Source of the DNA: Alphaproteobacteria bacterium
Lineage (GTDB): Bacteria > Pseudomonadota > Alphaproteobacteria > Rs-D84
Direction: 5' to 3'
Length of the DNA: 40,419 nt
NCBI GenBank assembly: GCA_015062495.1
Contig: SUUN01000003.1
Coordinates: 1 to 40,419, forward strand
The notes beneath the pieces were generated by a model that had not been told where the DNA came from, searched no databases, and was given only the letters and a program-made list of their open reading frames with translations. Below are positions 8,501-15,993 of the stretch, in pieces; position 1 is the stretch's first letter; every line of letters begins with the position of its first letter. The translations under genes and the position numbers were made by a program.

Positions 8501-9109
8501 CGCCCGATTTTCCAACACCAATTTTTCAGGAATCATTTTTTCCAACACTTCGTCCGGTATGCGCGTCAGACGCGATTCTTCGTGACTGGTACGAAATCCA
8601 TCAAAGAAGTGCAAGAACGGCACCCGCGCCCGCAACGTTGCCGCATGCGCAATCGCCGCCATATCGTGTGCCTGTTGCACATTATGCGACGACAACATCG
8701 CAAAGCCTGTCGAACGCACCGACATAACATCACTGTGGTCGCCAAAAATCGACAACGCATGTGTTGCCAGCGCACGCGCCGCCACATGCATAACAAACGG
8801 CGTCTGTTCACCGGCAATTTTATACATATTCGGAATCATCAACAATAAACCCTGGGACGCTGTAAATGTTGTCGCCAAACTGCCCATCTGTAATGCGCCA
8901 TGCATCGCGCCGGCCGCCCCCGCTTCGGACTGCATTTCGATAATCTGTGGGATTGCGCCCCAAATATTTTTTTTATGCTGGAACGACCATTCATCCGCCA
9001 ATTCACCCATAGTACTGCTGGGGGTAATTGGATAAATCGCTGCGAAATCGACACATCTGTACGCGACGTCCGCCGCCGCCCAGTTTCCATCAACAATCAA
9101 TTTAGACAT
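5600..9109 (-). CDS. nifJ: pyruvate:ferredoxin (flavodoxin) oxidoreductase
   Basis: 1169 residues, the usual length of single-chain PFOR. It oxidises pyruvate with CoA to acetyl-CoA and CO2, passing two electrons to ferredoxin or flavodoxin under anoxic conditions. Domain order: N-terminal TPP-pyrimidine domain (ITPSSTMGE), transketolase-C-like domain, gamma domain (GIGSDGTVGAVKN), two 4Fe-4S clusters at about 690-760 (CIQCGKCSMLCP and CTGCNVCVKNCP), then the TPP-binding domain with the proximal-cluster motif CAGCGETPY, the TPP/Mg motif GDGWAYDIGYGG, and a late cysteine (APCIAHGF). All iron-sulfur ligands look intact. The start is supported by AAAGGAAAG just upstream. Promoter at 9146-9174; bamE follows in the same transcript. 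Confidence 0.97.
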   Translation of the reverse strand: MSKLIVDGNWAAADVAYRCVDFAAIYPITPSSTMGELADEWSFQHKKNIWGAIPQIIEMQSEAGAAGAMHGALQMGSLATTFTASQGLLLMIPNMYKIAGEQTPFVMHVAARALATHALSIFGDHSDVMSVRSTGFAMLSSHNVQQAHDMAAIAHAATLRARVPFLHFFDGFRTSHEESRLTRIPDEVLEKMIPEKLVLENRARGMTPDRPTIRGTAQNPDVYFQGREAANPLYEKTPEIVQRCMDEFAELTGRKYNLVDYVGDENAEFVIVAMGSAVDTIEETLPHLPRGLGLVKVHLYRPFPVDAFRRVLPKSVRAIAVLDRTKEPGSIGEPLYQDVKSVVADGVAVFGGRYGLGSKEFKPRDVKAIYENLMRGQLHHNFTVGIEDDLMGLSLKTDPAFAVEDPNFKTAILYGIGSDGTVGAVKNIVKIVGENSDLYPQSYAVYDSKKSGGLTASHIRFSDAPIKSQYLVEVADFISVSNFMIAQRFDVFRGLRAGGTVMINTSMTPDVAFANLPRDTQEHLMRIRANVYFLDANRAAAELGLGNRINTFIMLNFFNLTNVIDPAQAAISAKAAIEKTYKKKGMDVVQANWAAVDRAAEFLHKFDMPSSVSNFAPDFVPAMTLDTPAEIAGTLGEMAAQRGDAIPVSRFRVDGEFGAGQYPVGTSKYEKRAISDKVATVDIDKCIQCGKCSMLCPHAVIRIKALTADQVDAARAKGIKVVPMKTPELGPDMYFTINISPADCTGCNVCVKNCPTGALSMVRAADVMADNQAAFNAAEKLPDMEREKLNLNIPKHVELLPHYFEFPGACAGCGETPYVKLLSHLFGERMVVANATGCSSIYGANLPTTPWTRDANGRGPAWSNSLFEDNAEYGLGMRLALNQKRDNLRALLFELGIENVEDIFDETDAVKQRALEVELRKQLAKIDGPRARLAESLIGEVVDKSVWIIGGDGWAYDIGYGGVDHILHSGENVNILVLDTEGYSNTGGQQSKSTPFGASMKFAIGGKEHAKKDLGMIAMMSGAYVAQIALGANQAQAIRAFREAASFNGPSIILAYAPCIAHGFALQNGVEHQMQMVQTGAWPLFRFDPRLIAAGHNPLTMDSNVDNPLPLEDFLKTESRFGAARAANPQFNKLVDMAKANNAYKSELKKHIAQFAMLNKPVVKENGEG

Positions 9110-9145
9110 AATAACTTTCCTTTACCAATTTTACACAATGCCACA

Positions 9146-9174
9146 ATTGTACCCCCAAAATCCCCCGATGGCAA
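9146..9174 (-). promoter_or_regulatory. nifJ promoter
   Basis: On the minus strand TTGCCA, 17 nt, TACAAT. The spacer contains two runs of five G separated by ATTTT, which could be part of a regulator site. The leader is about 30 nt. Confidence 0.6.
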
Positions 9175-9184
9175 GATTAATAAA

Positions 9185-9209
9185 ACAAAAAAAGGGGCAT
9201 TTGCCCCCT
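9185..9209 (-). terminator. ctpA terminator
   Basis: On the minus strand GGGGCA-AA-TGCCCC followed by seven T residues, just after the ctpA stop codon. Confidence 0.8.
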
Positions 9210-9212
9210 GAA

Positions 9213-10625
9213 TTATTCTTCTACATCTTCTGTCAGTTCGACATCTGTCGGACTGGAAATACTGCGTGATTTCACAGTATCCATGGCAATCACCATTTCC
9301 ATCGCGCGTTGTAATTGATAGTCACGCGCATCTTTTTCTTCGTCCGTCAGTTCTTCGAACGGCGTTTCTTCGTCATCAGAATCTTTGTCGTCTTTATCAG
9401 ACTTTTTCTTGTCTTTCTTTTTCGCCTTGTCATTTTTCAGCGAATTCTTGAAAGACGCCTCGGAATACATACTTTCCTTTTTTTCCAGCACTTCTACCTT
9501 AGAATGTAAAACCTCTATATCCGGGGTAATACCTTCATTTTGAATCGACCGCCCCGACGGTGTATAGTACCGCGCAATCGTGATATGAATCGCCGTTCCA
9601 TCCCCCAGTGGCTTTTGCTGCTGCACGCTGCCCTTGCCAAACGATTGCGATCCCATAACCAGACCACGTCCATTATCCTGTAATGCACCCGCAACAATTT
9701 CAGACGCCGATGCCGACCCATGATTAATCAGCACCACAACTGGTTTCCCATTAACCAAATCCCCCGGTTTTGCAAAGACACGTTCAATATCTGTCTTTTC
9801 CTTGCCACGTGTGGACACAATTTCACCACCGTCCAAGAACGCATCTGACACATCAATCGCCGCCGTCAGATAACCGCCGGGATTATTGCGCACATCAACG
9901 ACATAACCAACAACTTTGTCCTTTTCCAGTTCTTTTATCGCCTTGTTCAAATCACGCGATGTTGTCGCCCCAAAATCTGAAATTCTGATATATCCGATTT
10001 TTGGTGTATCCTTGTCATCTGGGTCGGCATCCGCCAACATTTTTGTATCATGCTTGACCGATTCCACCTTGATAATCGCACGTTTCAATGTCATTTCGCG
10101 TGGTTCGCCATCATCGGAAACGACTGTCAATTTAACCTTAGTCCCGGGACGTCCCTTCATCTTTTTAACCGCCTGGTTCAACGTCAAATCAAAGACTTGT
10201 TCACCATCAATATGGGTAATATAGTCACCAGCCTTAATACCCGCCTTGTCTGCAGGGGTATCGTCAATCGGCGAAATCACGCGCACCGCGCCACGGTCAC
10301 TGGTAATCTGAATCCCCAGTCCCCCAAATTCCCCATGTGATTTGTCATTAAATTCCTTGAAATCGTCCGCCGACAGATACGACGAATGTGGGTCCAGCGC
10401 ACCCAACATACCGTTCATTGCGGCCTCTAACATCTTTTTTTCATCTGCTTCTTCGACGAAATTATCGCGCGCCACTTCGAACACCATCGCCAGTTTTTTC
10501 AATTCTTCATAAATCTGCTCATCAGTCAGATGTACAACCGGTTCTTCTTTTTTCTTTTTCGGTGCAGCCACACAATCCACCACCGGCAACAACAGCATCA
10601 TAAAAACAACTAAATTCTTAAACAT
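9213..10625 (-). CDS. ctpA: carboxy-terminal processing protease (S41)
   Basis: 470 residues. A periplasmic serine protease that trims exported proteins, acting on exposed C-termini. Signal peptide 1-20; PDZ domain about 100-175 (GGLGIQI ... GIKAGDYI); catalytic Ser in GSASASEI (303-310) and catalytic Lys331 in SFGKGSVQ. The C-terminal 90 residues include a Lys/Asp tract (about 400-425) and an acidic tail, likely disordered. Start chosen at 10625 because AAAGGGG lies 5 nt upstream and the signal peptide follows directly; an ATG 15 nt earlier (MKGAF) overlaps that SD. Single-gene unit with its own promoter and terminator. Such proteases often control cell-wall hydrolases; the M23 and Slt enzymes in this window are possible but unproven clients. 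Confidence 0.92.
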   Translation of the reverse strand: MFKNLVVFMMLLLPVVDCVAAPKKKKEEPVVHLTDEQIYEELKKLAMVFEVARDNFVEEADEKKMLEAAMNGMLGALDPHSSYLSADDFKEFNDKSHGEFGGLGIQITSDRGAVRVISPIDDTPADKAGIKAGDYITHIDGEQVFDLTLNQAVKKMKGRPGTKVKLTVVSDDGEPREMTLKRAIIKVESVKHDTKMLADADPDDKDTPKIGYIRISDFGATTSRDLNKAIKELEKDKVVGYVVDVRNNPGGYLTAAIDVSDAFLDGGEIVSTRGKEKTDIERVFAKPGDLVNGKPVVVLINHGSASASEIVAGALQDNGRGLVMGSQSFGKGSVQQQKPLGDGTAIHITIARYYTPSGRSIQNEGITPDIEVLHSKVEVLEKKESMYSEASFKNSLKNDKAKKKDKKKSDKDDKDSDDEETPFEELTDEEKDARDYQLQRAMEMVIAMDTVKSRSISSPTDVELTEDVEE

Positions 10626-10643
10626 AAACGCCCCTTTCATCTG

Positions 10644-10682
10644 ATTTGCCCCCAGAATAAACCAATTTGCCCCCACATTCAA
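10644..10682 (-). promoter_or_regulatory. ctpA promoter with paired operator-like repeats
   Basis: On the minus strand TTGAAT (10682-10677), 17 nt, TATTCT (10659-10654). The 11-mer TGGGGGCAAAT occurs twice in direct orientation, at 10675-10665 and 10654-10644, exactly 21 bp (two helical turns) apart, flanking the -10 box. This is typical geometry for a regulator bound to one face of the DNA. Confidence 0.5.
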
Positions 10683-10721
10683 CACGAATTTTGAAACAAC
10701 AGCATAAAAACGCACAAAAAC

Positions 10722-10749
10722 TTGACAAAATAAATTTATGGACTATATT
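10722..10749 (+). promoter_or_regulatory. promoter of the Fic-like/kinase pair
   Basis: TTGACA, 16 nt, TATATT. Predicted start near 10756; an AAAGGG SD at 10764-10769 precedes the ATG at 10778. GGGCAAAT at 10767-10774 resembles the ctpA repeats in opposite orientation. Confidence 0.65.
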
Positions 10750-10777
10750 TATAACAAACAAACAAAGGGCAAATCAA

Positions 10778-11500
10778 ATGTCGCCACGCAAACAAAAAAC
10801 AACAACAAAACAACAAATCGCCCTGAAACGTGCGGAACTGGACGATTGTTTTGACAGCTTTTCTTCGGTCAAGCGCACAAACAACCTAAATTGGTTGCGT
10901 CGTCAAATTGCCTTTGAAGAACCCCAGATTTTATGTCCTGTCCCCAAAGAACACCTGGACGAAACCAGCGTGTCAAACATTGCAACCACATATGACTATA
11001 TCATGGAAAACAAGTCCCAGGAAATAAACATCGAAGACATCCGCATCATCCACGCTAAACTGTGTGCAAACACGAATATTGACGGCTATAACTTTCGCAC
11101 AACGAACTGCAAACTGCGTATGAGCATTGATGGCATGACATACAACGCCCCCGATTACAGTGTAATTGATTACGAACTGCGCCAGATTATTTATAACATG
11201 AATCATTCCAAGCGCGACGTTCTGACACGTGCATACGATGCACATTATGAAATGATAATGTTACAGCCGTTTGATGATTTTAACAAACGCACCGCCCGCC
11301 TGATTATGAATTGGTTACTGTTGCGAAATGGATACCGTCCAATTGCCTTTAACAAACGCAGTGACAAAGCCGCCTATATCCGTGCCCTGCAATCGCGTGC
11401 ATGTGGCGACAAACGCGCATACACCGAATACATGGCAAAATGCCAATTACGCACCCAAGAAGACATATTAAAACACCTGCGGGATTCAAAAATATATTAA
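10778..11500 (+). CDS. Fic/DOC-fold protein with a degenerate active site
   Basis: 240 residues. The layout is that of Fic AMP-transferases with an N-terminal inhibitory helix: a segment SVSNIATT at 64-71, the DGYNFR region near 102-107, and the core AHYEMIMLQPFDDFNKRTAR ending at about 174. The core aligns to the Fic motif H-P-F-x-[DE]-G-N-x-R-x2-R, but the catalytic His is Gln163 and the first motif Gly is Phe168; Asn169, Arg171 and Arg174 remain. In the inhibitory motif the key Glu is Ala69. Loss of both catalytic base and inhibitor suggests a pseudo-enzyme or changed chemistry rather than an active AMPylator. The start is fixed by AAAGGG at 10764-10769. The kinase gene follows after 4 nt, so the two are one unit. 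Confidence 0.8.
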   Translation: MSPRKQKTTTKQQIALKRAELDDCFDSFSSVKRTNNLNWLRRQIAFEEPQILCPVPKEHLDETSVSNIATTYDYIMENKSQEINIEDIRIIHAKLCANTNIDGYNFRTTNCKLRMSIDGMTYNAPDYSVIDYELRQIIYNMNHSKRDVLTRAYDAHYEMIMLQPFDDFNKRTARLIMNWLLLRNGYRPIAFNKRSDKAAYIRALQSRACGDKRAYTEYMAKCQLRTQEDILKHLRDSKIY

Positions 11501-11504
11501 CGCC

Positions 11505-12428
11505 ATGACACAGAACATAAACAATCTTATCCACGGTCGCGAAAGTTACATCGTCTATTTTGGCGACAGTTTGATTATGAAGCGTCCCTTGCCAACACTC
11601 AATGCTGACGCACGTGATGCATGGCTGGCCAAACAGCATAAAACCAAAGATGCCATTGACGAAATCTATGCTGTTGGTAATCCACGCTATAACATTCCAC
11701 GCATGATTTATATCAAAGACGACGAATATCAATTACTGGAAGAATGTGCCCCCGGTCAACATCTGACAGCCGATTTATTCAAAACCCTGTCCCGTCGCCA
11801 GCAATATGAAATCATTGATGGCGTTGCTGCATTCTTGGTTGATATGAACGAACTGAAACCCGTCCAGGAAATCCAACGTCATAAAATCGCAAACGAATTG
11901 AAATTTAATCGTCTGGATAAATTTATCGAAAACAAAATGCATCATTGGTTCAAGGATGACGAAATAAAATATATGGCGGGCATTCGCGATAACATCGGCA
12001 CATTCGAATACGACACACGTGCCGCCTGGTCACATTGCGACCTGAACCCGGGCAATGTTTTATATGACCCCGAAACCAGCACCCTGTCATTCATTGACTT
12101 TGCCGAAGCCAACTATCGCTTTATCTATCGCGACATATTTGCCCCATTGCAAATTGAACTGGGGATATGTCGTCGCACATATGAAACATATTGCAAATTA
12201 CACAATAATTCACAATATTCTATGCCCAGTGTAAACAATGAAACCCTGCGTCAAATCATGAAATACCGCGTTATGTGTGCACTGCTGAAACGCTTTATCA
12301 AGGCGTCTGACGATTTACGCACCAGCCCAACCAGCATCAAGGGCATCCAAAACAACCAGAACAAAGTCCAGTTCATGCGCGAACAAATATTGGCAATTCA
12401 AAATATCGAACGTCAATTTTCAAAATAA
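11505..12428 (+). CDS. APH/choline-kinase-like phosphotransferase
   Basis: 307 residues with a protein-kinase-like fold of the aminoglycoside phosphotransferase/choline kinase group. Seen: a candidate ATP-binding Lys (LIMKRP, about 26), a hinge-like LLEECAPG, the catalytic loop H177-x-D179-L-N-P-G-N184, and the metal site I-D-F at 197-199. All key residues are present, so it should be active, unlike its Fic-fold neighbour. The substrate is unknown. There is no SD; the ATG lies 4 nt after the Fic stop, implying translational coupling. Possible roles include a small-molecule kinase or modification of the Fic partner. A bidirectional terminator follows. Confidence 0.8.
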   Translation: MTQNINNLIHGRESYIVYFGDSLIMKRPLPTLNADARDAWLAKQHKTKDAIDEIYAVGNPRYNIPRMIYIKDDEYQLLEECAPGQHLTADLFKTLSRRQQYEIIDGVAAFLVDMNELKPVQEIQRHKIANELKFNRLDKFIENKMHHWFKDDEIKYMAGIRDNIGTFEYDTRAAWSHCDLNPGNVLYDPETSTLSFIDFAEANYRFIYRDIFAPLQIELGICRRTYETYCKLHNNSQYSMPSVNNETLRQIMKYRVMCALLKRFIKASDDLRTSPTSIKGIQNNQNKVQFMREQILAIQNIERQFSK

Positions 12429-12453
12429 AAATCCGCCGATTTGGCGGATTTTT
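12427..12453. terminator. bidirectional terminator, kinase gene / acpS
   Basis: AAAATCCGCC-GATTT-GGCGGATTTTT between convergent genes, T-rich on both strands. Confidence 0.85.
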
Positions 12454-12455
12454 AT

Positions 12456-12833
12456 TTATTCGCGTTCAACGACAACCATTGCCGCGCAATAATCAGACTG
12501 ATCTGTAATTGACAAATGCACACGCGCATTCCCATCAACCAGTTCTTTCAACGCAGCCTTGGCCCCACCTGCAATCAATAATTCCGGCCGTCCGGCATCA
12601 TTATGAACAACCGACACATCAGAAAAACTGATATCATCACCAAACCCCGTGCCAATCGCCTTTAAAAACGCTTCGCGTGCGGCCCAGAAATTTGCCAAAT
12701 GCTTTTCCGAATTCGCATTATCATTATCGGCATATTCCAATTCTTTTTTCGTAAAGATACGCGATTTTTTAAACGCAGACCAATCCAAGAAACGCCCACA
12801 TTCGACCAAGTCAATTCCAATCCCAACTATCAC
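12456..12833 (-). CDS. acpS: holo-[acyl-carrier-protein] synthase
   Basis: 125 residues, the usual AcpS length. Transfers 4'-phosphopantetheine from CoA to Ser of apo-ACP, needed for fatty-acid synthesis. Motifs: VGIGIDLVE near the N-terminus with the Mg-binding Asp, F-T-K-K-E-L-E-Y, and FWAAREAFLKAIGTG, the CoA/Mg signature. The start is taken at the GTG (12833) because AGGGAG stands 7 nt upstream and the protein then begins as in other AcpS proteins (V/M-I-V-G-I-G-I-D). An ATG 36 nt earlier gives an atypical extension. It lies downstream of rplY beyond that gene's terminator. Confidence 0.92.
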   Translation of the reverse strand: MIVGIGIDLVECGRFLDWSAFKKSRIFTKKELEYADNDNANSEKHLANFWAAREAFLKAIGTGFGDDISFSDVSVVHNDAGRPELLIAGGAKAALKELVDGNARVHLSITDQSDYCAAMVVVERE

Positions 12834-12913
12834 GGACAAACTCCCTATTTGAATTGTTGTATGCGCCATACTAGTAATATTTATCCGATTCGTGCAAGCA
12901 TAAAATTTATCAT

Positions 12914-12941
12914 AAAAAAAGTCCCGCCATTTGGCGGGACC
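12914..12941 (-). terminator. rplY terminator
   Basis: On the minus strand GTCCCGCC-AAAT-GGCGGGAC followed by seven T residues. Confidence 0.85.
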
Positions 12942-12958
12942 AATAACCAAATTGATGA

Positions 12959-13573
12959 TTATTTCTTGGATGCTGCCATTGCTGCTGCCTTGGCTTTTTC
13001 ATCTTCTTCCATTGGCATTTTACCACCAATAATTGCGAACGCCAATTCTGCCTGGTGCAGGCCCAATTCAACACCCGCCGGTAATACCAGGTCAGTTCCG
13101 TGAACCACGTCACCAATTGTCAGGTTTGCCAAATCAATGATGATTTTTTCAGGGATAACATCCACCAAACCACGCAATGCAACCTTACGCACCGCAAAGT
13201 TCAATGTACCACCCAATTTCAAACCCTTGGATGTTTCTGCGTTGATAACTTCAACTGGCACAACCACGTTAACAGGGTTTTTCACATCGATACGTTTAAA
13301 GTCCGCATGAATTGCAGCATCACTTACTGGATGATATTGCACATCCATCAGCATTGCATCTTCTGTGCCTGCGCCTGTTTTAATTTGGAACAATTTAGTC
13401 CGCAAACCTGGTGTTTTCAATAACATTTCGAATTCACGACCATTCAATTCGATTGCAACAGGGGCTTTCTTTTCCCCGTAAATAACAGCAGGGATATTTT
13501 TGTTATTGCGGATGCTACGTGCGGCCCCCTTGCCTGCTACGTTGCGAATTTCTGCATTTAATTCAATTGCCAT
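12959..13573 (-). CDS. rplY: 50S ribosomal protein L25 (Ctc form)
   Basis: 204 residues: the N-terminal L25 5S-rRNA-binding domain (about 1-90, with R-N-V-A-G-K-G-A-A-R and IPAVIYG) followed by the longer Ctc-type beta domain (to about 185), then a Lys/Ala-rich tail. It sits on the central protuberance of the large subunit. AAAAGGA 7 nt upstream supports the ATG. It has its own promoter and terminator. In many bacteria this gene is next to pth; pth is absent here. Confidence 0.93.
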   Translation of the reverse strand: MAIELNAEIRNVAGKGAARSIRNNKNIPAVIYGEKKAPVAIELNGREFEMLLKTPGLRTKLFQIKTGAGTEDAMLMDVQYHPVSDAAIHADFKRIDVKNPVNVVVPVEVINAETSKGLKLGGTLNFAVRKVALRGLVDVIPEKIIIDLANLTIGDVVHGTDLVLPAGVELGLHQAELAFAIIGGKMPMEEDEKAKAAAMAASKK

Positions 13574-13636
13574 TTTTAATCCTTTTAATGGTTTTGTTTA
13601 ACTGTGCGCCGCCTCCAAGGGTGCTGCGCGTCGCGC

Positions 13637-13665
13637 ATTATGCCCCAGAAATTCCGAAAAATCAA
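13637..13665 (-). promoter_or_regulatory. rplY promoter
   Basis: On the minus strand TTGATT, 17 nt, CATAAT. The leader of about 57 nt is GC-rich at its 5' end and can fold. The -35 box lies just beyond the rsmD stop codon. Confidence 0.6.
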
Positions 13666-13675
13666 GGATTATTTA

Positions 13676-14236
13676 CTATTTCTTTTGTAAAATCAAAAAA
13701 CGTGCACGTCCATATTTTTTATCGCGCAACACATTCCACATCGTTTCATCGGGCGCCGATTCGTGCCCCACTTCCTGTTCCCAGATTAAAATCGTTCCAA
13801 TTGTGGCAACTTTCCCCAAACGCGCAACAAACGCCCGCCCCAGGTTTTCGTCCACATACGGCGGATCAACAAAAATCAAATTCGCCCCCACACCATATTT
13901 ATTTACCGCCCCAATCGCATCCATTTGTACAACCGATGCATGCGCCCCAACGTCCAACGTCGCTAAATTATCCCGAATGGTTTTAATTGATGTCGGCGAC
14001 GTATCTGTAAACACAACCCGCGCCCCCGCATATCGTGATAAACATTCAATTCCAAACGCACCCGATCCTGCAAACGCATCCCATACCATCAAATTACCCG
14101 ACGTATCAACAACCCCAGATTCAATCATATTAAACAGCGCAATTCGCGCACGGTTCTGGGTTGGCCGCGCATCAGGTGGCAAACGCAACCTGCGCCCACG
14201 ATATGCACCTGAAATAATTTGCAATTTTGAATCCAT
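13676..14236 (-). CDS. rsmD: 16S rRNA (guanine966-N2)-methyltransferase
   Basis: 186 residues. SAM-dependent Rossmann methyltransferase that modifies G966 of 16S rRNA. Visible: the N-terminal I-I-S-G-x-Y-R-G-R-R-L and R-P-T-x-N-R-A-R-I-A-L-F-N RNA-contact segments, SAM motif DAFAGSGAFGIE, and catalytic VDPPY. No SD is present: the -10 TATACT ends 7 nt before the ATG, so the mRNA should begin at or next to the start codon. Divergent from tadA with only 17 bp between the start codons. Confidence 0.93.
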   Translation of the reverse strand: MDSKLQIISGAYRGRRLRLPPDARPTQNRARIALFNMIESGVVDTSGNLMVWDAFAGSGAFGIECLSRYAGARVVFTDTSPTSIKTIRDNLATLDVGAHASVVQMDAIGAVNKYGVGANLIFVDPPYVDENLGRAFVARLGKVATIGTILIWEQEVGHESAPDETMWNVLRDKKYGRARFLILQKK

Positions 14237-14271
14237 ACGATAAAGTATAAATCATGAAATTTATGAATCAA
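14219..14271. promoter_or_regulatory. overlapping divergent promoters, rsmD / tadA
   Basis: Minus strand: TTGATT (14271-14266), 16 nt, TATACT (14249-14244), 7 nt, ATG of rsmD. Plus strand: TTGCAA (14219-14224), 16 nt, TAAAGT (14241-14246), 7 nt, ATG of tadA. The two -10 boxes overlap by three bases, so RNA polymerase can occupy only one at a time. Both mRNAs would be leaderless. Confidence 0.55.
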
Positions 14272-14709
14272 GCCATTCTTTGCGCGCATCGCGCCATGCA
14301 ACACGACGACGTTCCAATCGGGGCGGTAATTGTCCGCGATGGCAAAATTATTGCCCGTGGCGAAAACCGCGTGCAACAAAAACAGAATCCAACCCTGCAT
14401 GCCGAAATCGTTGCAATAAACCGCGCGTGTAAAAAACTGGGGACAAAATTCTTGGACGATTGTGATATTTATGTATCCCTTGAACCATGTGCGATGTGTG
14501 CAACGGCAATTTCATTTGCCCGCATTAAAAACATTTATTTTGCCGCAACCGACGAAAAAGGCGGTGGCATAACATCCAATGCCCGAATTTTTGACACAGA
14601 CAAACACCTGTGGAAACCGAACATTCATCAAATACCAGAATACGCCAACGAATCCGCCAAAATGTTGCGTGATTTTTTCCGTATTCGACGCGAACAGTCA
14701 AAAAAATAA
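14254..14709 (+). CDS. tadA: tRNA-specific adenosine deaminase
   Basis: 151 residues. Converts A34 to inosine in tRNA-Arg(ACG); the substrate tRNA is encoded in this same window at 18798. Zinc deaminase signature: H-A-E (LHAEIVAI) and P-C-A-M-C (SLEPCAMCATAI), with E of HAE as proton shuttle. It starts leaderless at 14254; a second ATG lies 9 nt downstream. No SD. An intrinsic terminator follows and also serves the convergent M23 gene. Confidence 0.93.
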   Translation: MKFMNQAILCAHRAMQHDDVPIGAVIVRDGKIIARGENRVQQKQNPTLHAEIVAINRACKKLGTKFLDDCDIYVSLEPCAMCATAISFARIKNIYFAATDEKGGGITSNARIFDTDKHLWKPNIHQIPEYANESAKMLRDFFRIRREQSKK

Positions 14710-14733
14710 AACCGCCACATCGGCGGTTTTTTC
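14708..14733. terminator. bidirectional terminator, tadA / M23 gene
   Basis: AAACCGCC-ACATC-GGCGGTTTTTT between convergent genes. Confidence 0.85.
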
Positions 14734-15993
14734 TTATAACTGAATATACAGCGACGGATTTTTCTCTAATTGCTTGATACCATCTTCCAGAACCTTGCGA
14801 TATTCGATAAATTTCTTTTTATCCGCCTGCCCCAGATTGCTGATGGCGGGCAATTTCACCGTCATAGGATTCACATGCACGCCATTTTTAATAATTTCAT
14901 AGTGTAAATGTGGCCCGGTTGAAACACCTGTTGAACCGACATATCCGATTGTCTGGCCCTGGCGTACATTTGTACCAACATTTACGCCCTTGGCAAATTT
15001 GGACATATGCGCATACAGCGTTTCATACGAACCATTGTGTCGAATTTTAACATAGTTCCCATGCCCACGATTATATGATCGCGCCACAACACGTCCCGCA
15101 CCGGCGGCCGGAATTGGTGTACCGGTTGATGCGCGGAAATCCACCCCCTTGTGCGCACGTGTAAATCCCAACACAGGATGCTTGCGCTTTTTTGAAAAAC
15201 TGCTGGTAACCTTGGCATTATTAATTGGTGTACGTTTCAGCGATTTAATTGCCCCATTACCTTCGGCATCATAATATCCCGTCGTGCCATCAGATTTTCT
15301 GAATCTATACATTTGCACGTTACCACGCAGGGCCTCAAACGAAACGGCCAACACACGCCCATTATCAACCTTTTTCCCTTCGGAAAAATTTTCTTCGTAC
15401 AGAACAGTAAATTTCTGGCCGGCGCGCACATCACGTTCAAAGTCCATTTCAAACGCCAACAAATCATAAACATCTGCCAAAATACCGGCTGGAATTCCTG
15501 CGCGTTGTCCCGCCAGATAGAAACTGTCCCCATCCAGGATTTCACCCGCCCGATATACCGCGCGCGTATCCCGTTCGATATCAACAGTCTTGCAATCCCA
15601 CGCCCCCGCATCATTACACGTCAGTTCAACCTGTTTCCACGGCGACGGGATAACAACAATTTTTGACACCGGGGCATCTGTGTTTTCACGCACAAATTCC
15701 AATTTGTCCCTGTCTGCACGCAATGTCGTAATATCTGCATCTGATTTCAGTGCCTTGGCCACTGCATTAACATCATTATGGCTTAAACCCTGTTCTAACA
15801 ATAACTTAGACAGTGTATCACCCGATGCCACCATAACCACAGATTTACATTCATTCAAACGCGCACTGCGCATTTGTGCCGGGGTACGTTTTGTTGCGAC
15901 CAAAAAAATTGCAACCAAACTCAACAGAATAGCCAACGCCATAACCAGTCGGGTCAAATTGGTTGTGTTCAGAATATCTTTTGCTTTTTTCAT
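14734..15993 (-). CDS. M23 murein DD-endopeptidase, membrane-anchored (MepM-like)
   Basis: 419 residues. Short cytoplasmic N-terminus, one TM helix at about 13-33, a LysM/OapA-like peptidoglycan-binding segment (VASGDTLSKLLLEQGLS, about 55-75), a central domain, and the C-terminal LytM/M23 zinc peptidase with H-K-G-V-D-F, the Y-A-H region and GPHLHYE. These supply the H-x3-D ... H-x-H zinc set, so it looks active. It cleaves peptide cross-bridges in the periplasm to allow wall growth. The start at 15993 gives a normal anchor; upstream in-frame sequence runs into prmC antisense. The mRNA is likely leaderless (-10 ends 7 nt before ATG). Confidence 0.9.
   Translation of the reverse strand: MKKAKDILNTTNLTRLVMALAILLSLVAIFLVATKRTPAQMRSARLNECKSVVMVASGDTLSKLLLEQGLSHNDVNAVAKALKSDADITTLRADRDKLEFVRENTDAPVSKIVVIPSPWKQVELTCNDAGAWDCKTVDIERDTRAVYRAGEILDGDSFYLAGQRAGIPAGILADVYDLLAFEMDFERDVRAGQKFTVLYEENFSEGKKVDNGRVLAVSFEALRGNVQMYRFRKSDGTTGYYDAEGNGAIKSLKRTPINNAKVTSSFSKKRKHPVLGFTRAHKGVDFRASTGTPIPAAGAGRVVARSYNRGHGNYVKIRHNGSYETLYAHMSKFAKGVNVGTNVRQGQTIGYVGSTGVSTGPHLHYEIIKNGVHVNPMTVKLPAISNLGQADKKKFIEYRKVLEDGIKQLEKNPSLYIQL

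Noticed and set aside
7979..8848. 289-residue plus-strand reading frame
   Set aside because: Antisense to nifJ, which has full family motifs; composition is the mirror of its codons and there is no SD.
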